Assembly (NCBI RefSeq): GCF_016917755.1
Contig: NZ_CP070326.1
Location: forward strand, 9,486,001-9,550,000
From: Streptomyces noursei
GTDB taxonomy: Bacteria > Actinomycetota > Actinomycetes > Streptomycetales > Streptomycetaceae
Reading direction: 5' to 3'
Length of the DNA stretch: 64,000 nucleotides
The notes under the pieces were generated by a model. It saw nothing but the letters and a program-made list of their open reading frames with translations, was not told where the DNA came from and did not search any database. Of this stretch, positions 53,558 through 61,777 are shown piece by piece; position 1 is the first letter of the stretch, and the number at the start of each line of letters is the position of its first letter. Both the position numbers and the translations under genes were made by a program.

Positions 53558-54187
53558 TCAGGGAGGTGTGAGGGTGTCGAGCCGGGCGGTGAGGTCGGGG
53601 TGGGCGGCGGCCAGGTGCGGGCGGGCAGCGGTCAGGGGGGCGATGAGGTCGGCGGGGTCGTCGTGGGCGAGGGCCGCGTGGAGCTCGCCGATCGGGTGGC
53701 GGGCGGCGGGGGGAAGGTCGGTGAGTGCGGTGATCTGGCCGGCGAGGCGGCGCAGGTCGGCCGCGTGGTGGCGGGCCCAGGCGGCGGTGCTGCGGTCGGC
53801 GGCCCGGGCCTGGCGGGTGGCCTGGACACGCTGCTCGCCGGTGGTCCCGGCGGGGCCGGGGCGGCCGCGCAGGTAGCGGCGTTCGGCGGCCTGGCGGCTG
53901 GCGACGCCGAGGGGGTGGGCGAGATCGGCCCAGCTGGCGCCGGCATCACGGGCGGTTTCGATCAGGCCGGTCTCCCACCCGGCGAGCTGCTCGCGCACCT
54001 GCCGCAGCAGCATCAGGGAGGCCAGGGCCTGCTCCGGGGCGGGCTCGGCGCCGGGGGTGTCGGGGGGCTCGTGCCGGGCGGTGCGCAGGGCGGCGTCTAT
54101 GGCGTCAAGGGCCGCAGCGGCGGCGAGGAACGATGCCGGGCTGTGGGCGTCGGTGCTGGACGAGGGCGGTTGGTTGGCTGGGGTCAC
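53558..54187 (-). CDS. rheA: RheA-like repressor of hsp18
   Basis: A roughly 209-residue protein, helical, Ala-rich. RDAGASWADLAHPLGVASRQAAERRYL near residue 90 is the DNA-binding HTH. It is divergent from an Hsp18 gene, and the spacer contains the RheA operator described in Streptomyces albus (TGTCATC-N5-GATGACA). RheA is a thermosensing repressor that loses DNA binding at high temperature. A GTG at 54193 is also possible, but the GTG at 54187 has GGGAGG at the correct distance. Confidence 0.82.
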   Translation of the reverse strand: MTPANQPPSSSTDAHSPASFLAAAAALDAIDAALRTARHEPPDTPGAEPAPEQALASLMLLRQVREQLAGWETGLIETARDAGASWADLAHPLGVASRQAAERRYLRGRPGPAGTTGEQRVQATRQARAADRSTAAWARHHAADLRRLAGQITALTDLPPAARHPIGELHAALAHDDPADLIAPLTAARPHLAAAHPDLTARLDTLTPP

Positions 54188-54230
54188 GGGCACCTCCCTA
54201 GGGTTGTCGTCAGGTGGACGACGCAGTGTT

Positions 54231-54249
54231 TGTCATCCATTGGATGACA
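54231..54249. promoter_or_regulatory. RheA operator
   Basis: TGTCATCCATTGGATGACA fits the published RheA site TGTCATC-N5-GATGACA exactly. It lies in the divergent rheA-hsp18 spacer, 67 bp before the hsp18 ATG, next to promoter-like sequence. Confidence 0.9.
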
Positions 54250-54315
54250 TGTTACAACGGTGTCAGTGAGGCGCATTGGCAGCAACTGCCTGAACTTGCT
54301 GGAGGTGTTTTCACG

Positions 54316-54747
54316 ATGTTGATGCGCACTGACCCCTTCCGTGAGCTGGACCGGCTGACCCAGCATCTGATGGGCCCGGGCACGTGGTCGAGGCCGTCGG
54401 CGATGCCGATGGACGCCTACCGCGAGGGTGACCAGTACGTGGTGGCCTTCGACCTTCCCGGCGTCACCGCGGACGCGATCGACATCGACGTCGAGCGGAA
54501 CATGCTCACCGTCAAGGCCGAGCGCCGGCCGGTAGCGAAGGGCGACGACGTGCAGATGGAGCTGTCCGAGCGGCCGCTGGGCGCCTTCTCCCGCCAGATC
54601 ATGCTCGCCGACACTCTCGACACCGAGCACATCACGGCCGACTACGACGCAGGCGTGCTCACGCTGCGCATCCCGATCGCCGAGCGCGCCAAGCCCCGCA
54701 AGATCTCCATCGGCGTCGGATCCGGCCACAAGGAGATCTCCGGCTGA
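54316..54747 (+). CDS. hsp18: Hsp18, small heat-shock protein (Hsp20/alpha-crystallin)
   Basis: A 143-residue small chaperone. It begins MLMRTDPFRELDRLTQHLMG. The alpha-crystallin domain runs from about residue 35 to 130: AYREGDQYVVAFDLPGVTAD, RNMLTVKAERRP, RPLGAFSRQIMLADTLDTEH and DAGVLTLRIPIAERAKPRKI, with the I-x-I/V-like tail. It binds unfolding proteins without ATP. GGAGG lies upstream, and regulation by RheA is indicated by the operator. Two DUF2267 genes follow. Confidence 0.95.
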   Translation: MLMRTDPFRELDRLTQHLMGPGTWSRPSAMPMDAYREGDQYVVAFDLPGVTADAIDIDVERNMLTVKAERRPVAKGDDVQMELSERPLGAFSRQIMLADTLDTEHITADYDAGVLTLRIPIAERAKPRKISIGVGSGHKEISG

Positions 54748-54836
54748 CACCAGCCGGACGGGTGCGGAGGACGGGCACCTTAAATCCCCCTCACCCCGTC
54801 CTCCGCACCCCCATGGGCAATCCGAAGAAGAACGGG

Positions 54837-55244
54837 GTGGCGGACGAAATGACTCTGCGACGCGAAGCGTTCCTCGACCACGTGACCGAACGCGGCGAGT
54901 ACAACACCGTGGAGGAAGCCGAACGCGCGGCCCGGGTAGTGCTAGCCCTGCTCGGCGCGCACCTGGTCGGCGAGGTCCGCGCCCAGCTCGCGGCCCGCCT
55001 GCCGGAGGAATTCGCCCTGATCCTGCTCAACCCGCTGCAGAGCGCCGAACCGCTGCCACCGGAACGGTTCGTGCGGGCGACCGCGGCCTGGATCGAGGGC
55101 GCCACCGAGCAGACCGCGACCTGGGACGTCAGCGCCGTGCTGTCCACGGTCGCCGACACCGCCGGCGACGACCTGCTGGGACAGATCCTGCTCCAGCTCC
55201 CCGTCGGCTATGACCTCCTCTTCGGCCGCCCCCAGCCCGCCTGA
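54837..55244 (+). CDS. DUF2267 protein, first copy
   Basis: About 135 residues. The DUF2267 pattern is TLRREAFLDHVTERGEYNTVEEAERAARVVLALLGAHLVGEVRAQLAARLPEEFA in outline, then a second helical half ending LLGQILLQLPVGYDLLFGRP. All-helical; function unknown, often in stress islands with Hsp20. The start is uncertain: a GTG (used here), the ATG at 54849 or the ATG at 54813 are all in frame. Confidence 0.8.
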   Translation: MADEMTLRREAFLDHVTERGEYNTVEEAERAARVVLALLGAHLVGEVRAQLAARLPEEFALILLNPLQSAEPLPPERFVRATAAWIEGATEQTATWDVSAVLSTVADTAGDDLLGQILLQLPVGYDLLFGRPQPA

Positions 55245-55306
55245 CCCACACCTCGGTGCCACACCGGCACCACCTGACCCTGGCTCCACGAAAGGCATGC
55301 ACCGCA

Positions 55307-55750
55307 GTGATCACCGACGTGCACGGACCGCTTGAGCACCAGCAGCCGTACTCGACGGCGTACGAGCAAATGCTGGAGAAAGTCCGCTACGAAGGCGCCT
55401 ACCCCACCCGCGAGAAAGCCGAGGAAGCCGTCCGCCTGGTCCTTTCGGGACTGGGACGCCAGCTGACCGGCGACGAACGCGTCGACCTGGCCACCCGCCT
55501 GCCCTTCGAGGCCGCACGCACACTGACCACGCAGATCCCCGACACCCAACCCCTGACCGGCTGGGCCTTCGTCAAGGACCTCGCCACCCGCACCGGCACC
55601 TCCCTCGCCACCACCCGCTGGGACACCGGATCCGTCTTCTCCGCCGTCGCCGCCTACGCCGGCCCCGACCTCCTGACCCGCATCCTGCACCGACTCCCCA
55701 CCGGCTACGCCCTGCTGTTCGGCCGCGCCGAACTCACCCCCGCCGCGTAA
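55307..55750 (+). CDS. DUF2267 protein, second copy
   Basis: A 147-residue paralogue of the preceding protein. YEQMLEKVRYEGAYPTREKA EEAVRLVLSGLGRQLTGDER matches its N-terminal half and DLLTRILHRLPTGYALLFGR its end. The GTG is preceded by GAAAGG. The 62-nt gap and the terminator after it suggest one transcript with the first copy, probably starting at hsp18. Function unknown. Confidence 0.82.
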   Translation: MITDVHGPLEHQQPYSTAYEQMLEKVRYEGAYPTREKAEEAVRLVLSGLGRQLTGDERVDLATRLPFEAARTLTTQIPDTQPLTGWAFVKDLATRTGTSLATTRWDTGSVFSAVAAYAGPDLLTRILHRLPTGYALLFGRAELTPAA

Positions 55751-55816
55751 ACGGGCACCCGGCACCCGGGGCGGCAGCAGGGCCCCGCCCAGATCCCCTC
55801 CAGCCGGGCCCGTCAA

Positions 55817-55856
55817 GGCGGAAGTCCCCGATCCGCCGCGATCGGGGACTTCCGCC
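55817..55856 (+). terminator. Perfect 17-bp terminator hairpin closing the heat-shock/DUF2267 operon
   Basis: GGCGGAAGTCCCCGATC pairs perfectly with its complement around the 6-nt loop CGCCGC, 66 nt after the second DUF2267 stop. Confidence 0.88.
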
Positions 55857-55974
55857 CTGTCGCTCACTGCGCCCAACCGGTGTGTAGCTGTGCGTGACGA
55901 TCGCCGCAGGCGGTAATGCCCACAAACGGTCCTTTGCCCGAACAAGATCGAAAACCGGCCGGGTGCGGCCGGCC

Positions 55975-56360
55975 GAGTCGGTGGGTGTCTGGGGGCTGGG
56001 GGGCGTGGGCACGCACCTGGTGCAGGTTGCCCGGCTGGTCGGGGCTGGCTGGAGGGGATCTGGGCGGGGCTGGACGTGACCTTCGACGTCGCGGCCCGTA
56101 GCGGCACGATGAGCCAGGCCAACGCTGCGCTGGGCCACCGCGGGCGGCTGGTGCTGGTCGGAGTGTCGAACGATCCCCTCGACGTGGGGACCGAGGCGGC
56201 GTTTGCGGTGTCACGGCACACCGTCGTCGGACACCTGGGCTACCGCAAGCGGCACTTGGACGAGCTCGTGCGCCTGGTGCACCTCGGCCGGCTCGACGTC
56301 TCGCGTTCCGTCAGTGCCGTGCTGCCGCCGGAGGAGATCGCCCCCTTTAGGTACAGGTGA
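55975..56360 (+). pseudogene. Zinc-type alcohol dehydrogenase fragment
   Basis: ESVGVWGLGGVGTHLVQVAR is the nucleotide-binding loop of medium-chain dehydrogenases. After a short gap and frame change it continues DVTFDVAARSGTMSQANAAL, GHRGRLVLVGVSND and HLDELVRLVHLGRLDVSRSV, the end of the same family. The N-terminal catalytic domain and about 20 codons of the middle are missing. The 3' end abuts the stop of the next, convergent gene. Confidence 0.65.
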
Positions 56361-56805
56361 TGGTGAACGGCGGATTGGCTCCGCTGTTGACGGTGGTGCT
56401 GCACGTGCGGGTGCCGCCCGAGGAGCTTGTGCTCGTCGTGGTACTGCTGCCGGTGATGACCGGAGGCGGGCCAGCGCTGATGGAGCCGGAGCCCATGGTG
56501 GCGAACGAGCCGCTGAGCGAGCTGGCGGCGCCGCTGCCGGAGCAGGTGCCGTTGCCCGTCAGATTGCCGTTGGGAAAGACAGTGAAGGTCCCAGAGCACG
56601 AGGCGGTGCCAACTCCTGGGACGGTGATCACGCCGGTGGCAAGGGAGCACGTGACGCTGCCATCGAGGTTCTGGGTACACGGACCGGGAAGGGCCGTTGC
56701 ATTCGCGGGAGCTGCCGAAGCCTGTGGAGCGAGGCCCATTGCCGCTGCGAAGACGCTGATCATCAGGGCTGCCAGAGGCGTCCTCAAGTGCCGTAGCTGA
56801 CGCAC
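56347..56805 (-). CDS. Small secreted Ser/Thr/Gly-rich protein
   Basis: A 152-residue protein with a clear Sec signal (LRTPLAALMISVFAAAMGLAPQASA). The mature part is rich in Gly, Ser, Thr and Pro, with six Cys arranged as PCTQNLDGSVTCSL, ASCSGTF, NGTCSG, TRTCSTT and a final ITCT. Beta-rich extracellular protein, no family recognised. Disulphides are likely. Confidence 0.65.
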   Translation of the reverse strand: MRQLRHLRTPLAALMISVFAAAMGLAPQASAAPANATALPGPCTQNLDGSVTCSLATGVITVPGVGTASCSGTFTVFPNGNLTGNGTCSGSGAASSLSGSFATMGSGSISAGPPPVITGSSTTTSTSSSGGTRTCSTTVNSGANPPFTITCT

Positions 56806-57369
56806 ATCAACCTCCTATAGCGGATCGGTGAAGTCCGCGCTGTGAGGATTGTGGGCGGACCGCCTACATCCGGCCAGATGGCTGAAGGGAGCGCGTAGCG
56901 TGCGAGCCTGGCGCACGACAGCGCCAACGCCACTGGAGCCCGCGTCCGGCGCCCGGCAAAGGTCAGGCACTGAACCCGGGAATCCGGGGCAGCAGCGGCG
57001 AGGTTCCGACCTCAGCGTCACCGTGGAGCCCCTGAAGCGATCCCGGCTGGAATCGAGCCGGCGCCCCTCCACCCGGCAGGCCGACGCTCTCACCCTTGAG
57101 CTATTGAACTGCGGGACCGGGGCGCAACTCCCGCGCCGCAACGCGGGGTGGTCCTGTTGCTGGTTCGGTGGACCGCGTAAGGACTGACACTCACCGCCAG
57201 CACCCCACCAGAGAAAGGAACTTCATCGGCTAACGCCACCCACCGCCCCACCCAATCCGCCCACGAACGAATGGAGGACAGACACGACAAACACCCGCTC
57301 CCGGCCGGAGGCCAAGAACGGGCGCCAGTGACCGCTGCCCGAAAACCGAGCAGCGCGTGCCAACAGTGT

Positions 57370-57437
57370 GTCCGAGGGGGACTTGAACCATAGGCACATG
57401 CCGGTGATGCGGGGCGAGTTGCGGCTGCCATAGCCGG
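57370..57437 (+). repeat. Dispersed 68-bp repeat, copy 3
   Basis: It starts GTCCGAGGGGGACTTGAACC, keeps ATGCCGGTGATGCGGGGCG and GTTGCGGCTGCCATAGCCGG. On the minus strand it ends GGTTCAAGTCCCCCTCGGAC, the most tRNA-like of the three copies, and then ACAC. It lies about 255 nt before the HSP90-like gene. Apart from it, the 56.8-57.7 kb gap contains no supported gene. Confidence 0.65.
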
Positions 57438-57693
57438 CAGGAATCGGTGCCGTTTCTACTGGTGTGGGGCGGGCGCGCCGTTCACGTTGACGAAGCGGCT
57501 GAGGGCCTTCCTGCCCTGGCCGGTCGCATCATCAAGGTCAGCCACGGAGCACCGCGTCGATGTCCTCGGGGACAGTAGTCTGCGGCGTGGATGTGCTGCG
57601 GTCGGGTCCGGCTGTAGCGCTCGGCCAGTTTGTCGCGCATGTCCTCTAACGCCCGGTCGGATAGCAGCCGATGGTGTCCAGGAGGGACGAACT

Positions 57694-60600
57694 GTGGACG
57701 GTAAGACGCAGAACTCGGTGCACGATGCGACAGTCGGCCTCCTGGTTCAGGCGCAGGCCGTCCACTTCGGCGGCCTCCGGCCCGGCAGCCCCACCTCTGC
57801 CCCGGCTGACCCGTGGGTGGACCTGGCCACCGACTCCACCGTCTGGCGGCACGTCCCGGAGGGCCGCAACGCGGGGTTCTTCCGAGAGCACGTTGGGGAG
57901 GCCGTCGGAGCTCTGGCCCGCTTGCGGGACGCGGCCCAGTCCGAAGCGGCTGCCGACCCCTGGCAGGACGACGGGGCCGTACAGCGCTTCGTGGAAGCCG
58001 TGGAGTGGTTGCTCGGTGAGCCCGATCCCGCACGACCGCTGGATCTCTACCCGGCTGAAGCAGCGCTGCTGCTACTCGTACCGTTCCTCCACCGGGTGAA
58101 CTGTCTGCGCCTGACGGCCTCGCTCGCCCCGGCCATCGAGCCTGCCTGCCACGGGCGGACGGCTGGCTCGAGTCTCATGCGGGCCGGGTTCGAAGCGTTC
58201 GCCGCGAGCCACGACCTGCTCGTCGAACGTGGTCGCCGGCGCTCCGACGCCGCCGGACCCATCGGCTGGTGGTTGTTCCACCGCTGGCTCGCGTTACGGG
58301 AGGAACTGTCGGACCCCACCGTCCTCCAAGGACTCCTGCGGGAGGTCGGCGCGCCCACGGAAGTCCTCGGCGACACGCTCGACCCGCGCCGCGTGGCCCG
58401 GCTGCTGCACGGCCTGCGCATCGGCCCCGCCATCTGCGACCCCGAACACCTCGGTTCCCTCCCGGCGGACGACGTGGCACGCGTCCGCCGGGGCGGACTC
58501 CAGCGCATCCGATACCAGCGCCTGGGCCTCCTGCTGGCTCTGGCGCAGGGCATGAGCCGCGAGATCACTGCCTTGCCGCAGATCGTGGTGGAGCATGTCG
58601 GGATCCCCTTCCCGGTTGACCTGGCAGAGGTGCGGGAGACCCTGGCTGCATCCCGCTGGGGCGGCTCCCCCGATCTGCCGGTGCTCACTGCGGAGTGCCG
58701 GCACGAGGCTGTTGTCGAGGGCCTGCGCGCATACGTGGCCCGAACGGACGGACTCCTGGCCGCCGTCCGCCGTACGGTCCACGAACGCATCAACCAGCCC
58801 GTTCCGCCGCTGCCCTCCCGTCTCTCCGCAGACCGGGTGGCGCCGGCGGAGGGTGTCTTCACCAGCTGGGCGGCCTTCCGCTTCGACGAACGACGCGTTC
58901 GCGACCACTTCACCGGCGTCCAGCTCTACAAGGACCCTGACCTCGCCGTGCGCGAGCTCTACCAGAATGCCCTGGACGCCTGCCGCTACCGCCGGGCCCG
59001 TTCCCAGTACCTGGACCGAACCCGTGTCGCGTCCTACACCTACGAGGGCCACATCCACATCGAGCAGGGCACGGACGAGGAAGGGCGTGAGTACGTCGAG
59101 TGCCGCGACAACGGCATCGGCATGGGTGAGCAGCAGCTGCGCGGCGTATTCAGCGAGGGCGGCTCGCAGTTCGTACGAGACCAGGGCTTCACCCTCGAAC
59201 GCGCCGAGTGGGACCGGGCCCTGCCACCGGTGGAGTTCCACCCGAACAGCAGATTCGGCATCGGGGTGCTCAGCTACTTCATGCTCGCCGACGAAATCCG
59301 CGTACGGACATGCCGGATGGACGCCAACGGTGAACTCGGGCCGCTCCTGGAAGCTCGAATCTGTGGGCCGGAGCACTTGTTCCGCATCATCCGGTTGCAG
59401 GAACGCGGGGACGAGGCCGGCACGCAAGTGCGGCTGTATCTGCGGCAACGACACACGGAGACTCCCTGGTCGTGCGTCGATGCCCTGGAACGCGTGCTGG
59501 GCATCGCCGAGTTCCCGACAGAGGCAGTCCACGGGTCCCGGCGCGCACGATGGGAAGAGCACCGGCTCAAGACCAGGAAGGCGCCGGATCGCGAGCAGTT
59601 CGGTCTCAACGCACACGGCGCCATGGTGCCGTGGCGGCAGGCACCCGACGGGCTGGAGCTGGTCTGGTGCGAGCACGGTGGCGGGGTCCTGGTGGACGGC
59701 CTGGTCGTCCAGCCCGAGATCCGCCGCGGAGTCCTGTCGTCTGACTCCTCCGGACTGACGGGTGCCGTCATCAACCTCACCGGAGTCTGGTCACCCGAGC
59801 AGCTCTCGGCCGACCGGCGCACGCTCCTCGACGACGTGACGGAGCCGCTCCACGACATGCTCGAACAGGCCGCGTCCGCGCTGATGTCCAGCGATGGACC
59901 GCTACCGGACTACGCGTGGATCTGCCGGGTGGCCGAAGGAAGCATGATGCTGAGCGACCTGCTGACCGCGGCGGCCGTCAGGGCCGGACGCCCCCTGGAG
60001 TTCGCGAACCGGGCGTTCGACGTAGCACGCACCGGATGCTTCCTCGCCGATCCCAAGGTCCTGCCGGAGCTCTTCGGGGAACGGCGAGGCGGCCGTTCGC
60101 GGAAATCTGATCCCTGGAAGACCCCCCGGGGACACGCTCCCGACCACATCCTTCTGTGGCGCCTGCTCGCCCACCGGCCCAGCACACTGCTGAACCAACT
60201 GGAGGCGGCATGCCCCGAGATTGCCCAGGTCATGTCCGTGCTGCCTGCCATGCCCTCTGACAGGGACTTGCTGACGGCCCCGGCTCTCGACGGGGAGGAG
60301 CTGTTCTGGGGGTGGTCCTCGGACTCCCGCTTCATCACGGAACACCTGGGTCACCTGTCCAAGACCACAGGAGCGGCGCTACCCGGCCTGGTGTGCCGTG
60401 CCCGGCAGTTGGGGGCCCTACCGCACCGGAAATCGGCCACCTTCGAAGAGCTGATGGAGGAGTCCGAGACGTTGTTCCGGGACGCCGGATCCCTCGCTGC
60501 CGAGTGGCGCAACTACGGCATTCACGTACCGGAGGCATACGTCGGACTGGCCACTGCGGCACCACACGACCCCTTGCTCCAGCGGCATCTCGGACAGAGA

Positions 60601-61548
60601 GCAGGGGCTCTCGGCTGGGTGGACCCCGACGAGGACGTCCCACCCGGTCACGTCGCGAAGGCCGCCCTGATCCTCGGACTCCCGGTGAGCGAGGTCTGTG
60701 CACGCCTCGCCGCGTACGGGCTGCGGGTCGATGCCGCGGGGCTGCCGGAGCGGCCGGGTGCCGAGGTGGCCGTGCTGCTCAGCAGCCGGGCGGACGGCCT
60801 GTGGCCCTGGCTGAGCCGCTCGAAGGGGGTACCGCCAGGGCATGTGCTGGTCGCTTCTCAGGCGCTGGGGCGTGCACCGCGCGAGATCCTGGTCGCGCTG
60901 GAAGGGCTGGGATTCACTCCTCCCCCAGTGTGGCCCGAGGACGCAGACCCCATCGATGACGCCCTGCTACACAGTAAGAGGTATGGGGCGCTGTCCCCTG
61001 ACGGGCCGGTGCCATACGTGTACATCTTCGACGCGGCGCGGCACCAGAACCGGCCTCTGTGGCAAGCGGCCGATCGGCTGCGCGCCTACGGGTTCGATGT
61101 CCCCCTCAATCCGCCGCGCCACTGCGACCCCTTGGACGAGGAGTTGCTGCGTCGGGACGCCCCTCTCGGTTGGGTCGGGGTCACCACCGACGACGCCATG
61201 CCGTTCGCCCAGGTGATGGTGGCGGCCCGCGACCTGCTGCAGACTCCCTCGGCACTGGTGGAACGGCTCACCGGCTACGGCATCGCGGTCTCCTGCCCAG
61301 ACATCCCGGAAGGTCTGTCCTTCGCCTCGGCCCTCGAGCTGCTGAGGATCGGCGAGTACGAAGACCAGTTCCTCACCATCGACTGTGAGATCGACCTGCA
61401 CCACCTCATCGAGAAGGCTCAGGCCATGAAGGCCCCGATCGCGCAGGTGGCCTACTGGTTGCAGGAACTCGGCCTTCCCGTCCCCGCCCTGGCGGACATC
61501 CTCCGGTCCGCCCTGGCCCGTGTTCCCCGGCCGCTCCGGGACACGTGA
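57694..61548 (+). CDS. HSP90-like ATPase with C-terminal wHTH-like repeats (conflict-system type)
   Basis: A 1284-residue protein. GTG start with GGAGGGA 6 nt upstream. Residues about 1-400 are an alpha-helical module of unknown fold. The GHKL ATPase follows: RELYQNALDAC (Glu421, Asn425), ECRDNGIGMGE (Asp472) and NSRFGIGVLSYF (Gly box near 522). All are intact. After the ATPase middle domain, residues about 900-1284 contain roughly five degenerate repeats of 55-60 residues with the pattern PPGHVLVASQALGRAPREIL followed by LxxLGF. These resemble the winged-HTH arrays linked to HSP90-like ATPases in actinobacterial biological-conflict systems. Single gene, no partner effector adjacent. Confidence 0.78.
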   Translation: MDGKTQNSVHDATVGLLVQAQAVHFGGLRPGSPTSAPADPWVDLATDSTVWRHVPEGRNAGFFREHVGEAVGALARLRDAAQSEAAADPWQDDGAVQRFVEAVEWLLGEPDPARPLDLYPAEAALLLLVPFLHRVNCLRLTASLAPAIEPACHGRTAGSSLMRAGFEAFAASHDLLVERGRRRSDAAGPIGWWLFHRWLALREELSDPTVLQGLLREVGAPTEVLGDTLDPRRVARLLHGLRIGPAICDPEHLGSLPADDVARVRRGGLQRIRYQRLGLLLALAQGMSREITALPQIVVEHVGIPFPVDLAEVRETLAASRWGGSPDLPVLTAECRHEAVVEGLRAYVARTDGLLAAVRRTVHERINQPVPPLPSRLSADRVAPAEGVFTSWAAFRFDERRVRDHFTGVQLYKDPDLAVRELYQNALDACRYRRARSQYLDRTRVASYTYEGHIHIEQGTDEEGREYVECRDNGIGMGEQQLRGVFSEGGSQFVRDQGFTLERAEWDRALPPVEFHPNSRFGIGVLSYFMLADEIRVRTCRMDANGELGPLLEARICGPEHLFRIIRLQERGDEAGTQVRLYLRQRHTETPWSCVDALERVLGIAEFPTEAVHGSRRARWEEHRLKTRKAPDREQFGLNAHGAMVPWRQAPDGLELVWCEHGGGVLVDGLVVQPEIRRGVLSSDSSGLTGAVINLTGVWSPEQLSADRRTLLDDVTEPLHDMLEQAASALMSSDGPLPDYAWICRVAEGSMMLSDLLTAAAVRAGRPLEFANRAFDVARTGCFLADPKVLPELFGERRGGRSRKSDPWKTPRGHAPDHILLWRLLAHRPSTLLNQLEAACPEIAQVMSVLPAMPSDRDLLTAPALDGEELFWGWSSDSRFITEHLGHLSKTTGAALPGLVCRARQLGALPHRKSATFEELMEESETLFRDAGSLAAEWRNYGIHVPEAYVGLATAAPHDPLLQRHLGQRAGALGWVDPDEDVPPGHVAKAALILGLPVSEVCARLAAYGLRVDAAGLPERPGAEVAVLLSSRADGLWPWLSRSKGVPPGHVLVASQALGRAPREILVALEGLGFTPPPVWPEDADPIDDALLHSKRYGALSPDGPVPYVYIFDAARHQNRPLWQAADRLRAYGFDVPLNPPRHCDPLDEELLRRDAPLGWVGVTTDDAMPFAQVMVAARDLLQTPSALVERLTGYGIAVSCPDIPEGLSFASALELLRIGEYEDQFLTIDCEIDLHHLIEKAQAMKAPIAQVAYWLQELGLPVPALADILRSALARVPRPLRDT

Positions 61549-61777
61549 CAGCGGCTGAATAATGCACCCTGATGGTTCCGTCCCCTCCATACTTCACCAG
61601 GTCCCATGCGCTCTCTGAGGTAGAGCACGCAATGGCAGCAGCGCACACTGCGTGCAGCGGCTCCGCCAACGGAACCGGTCTTGACGGTCGGCATGCGGTA
61701 CGACGTGCTTCCTCCACGGGCGACATCGCCACATGCGGACGAAGTGGGAATCCGGTAGCACCGGATTCCCATCCGTC

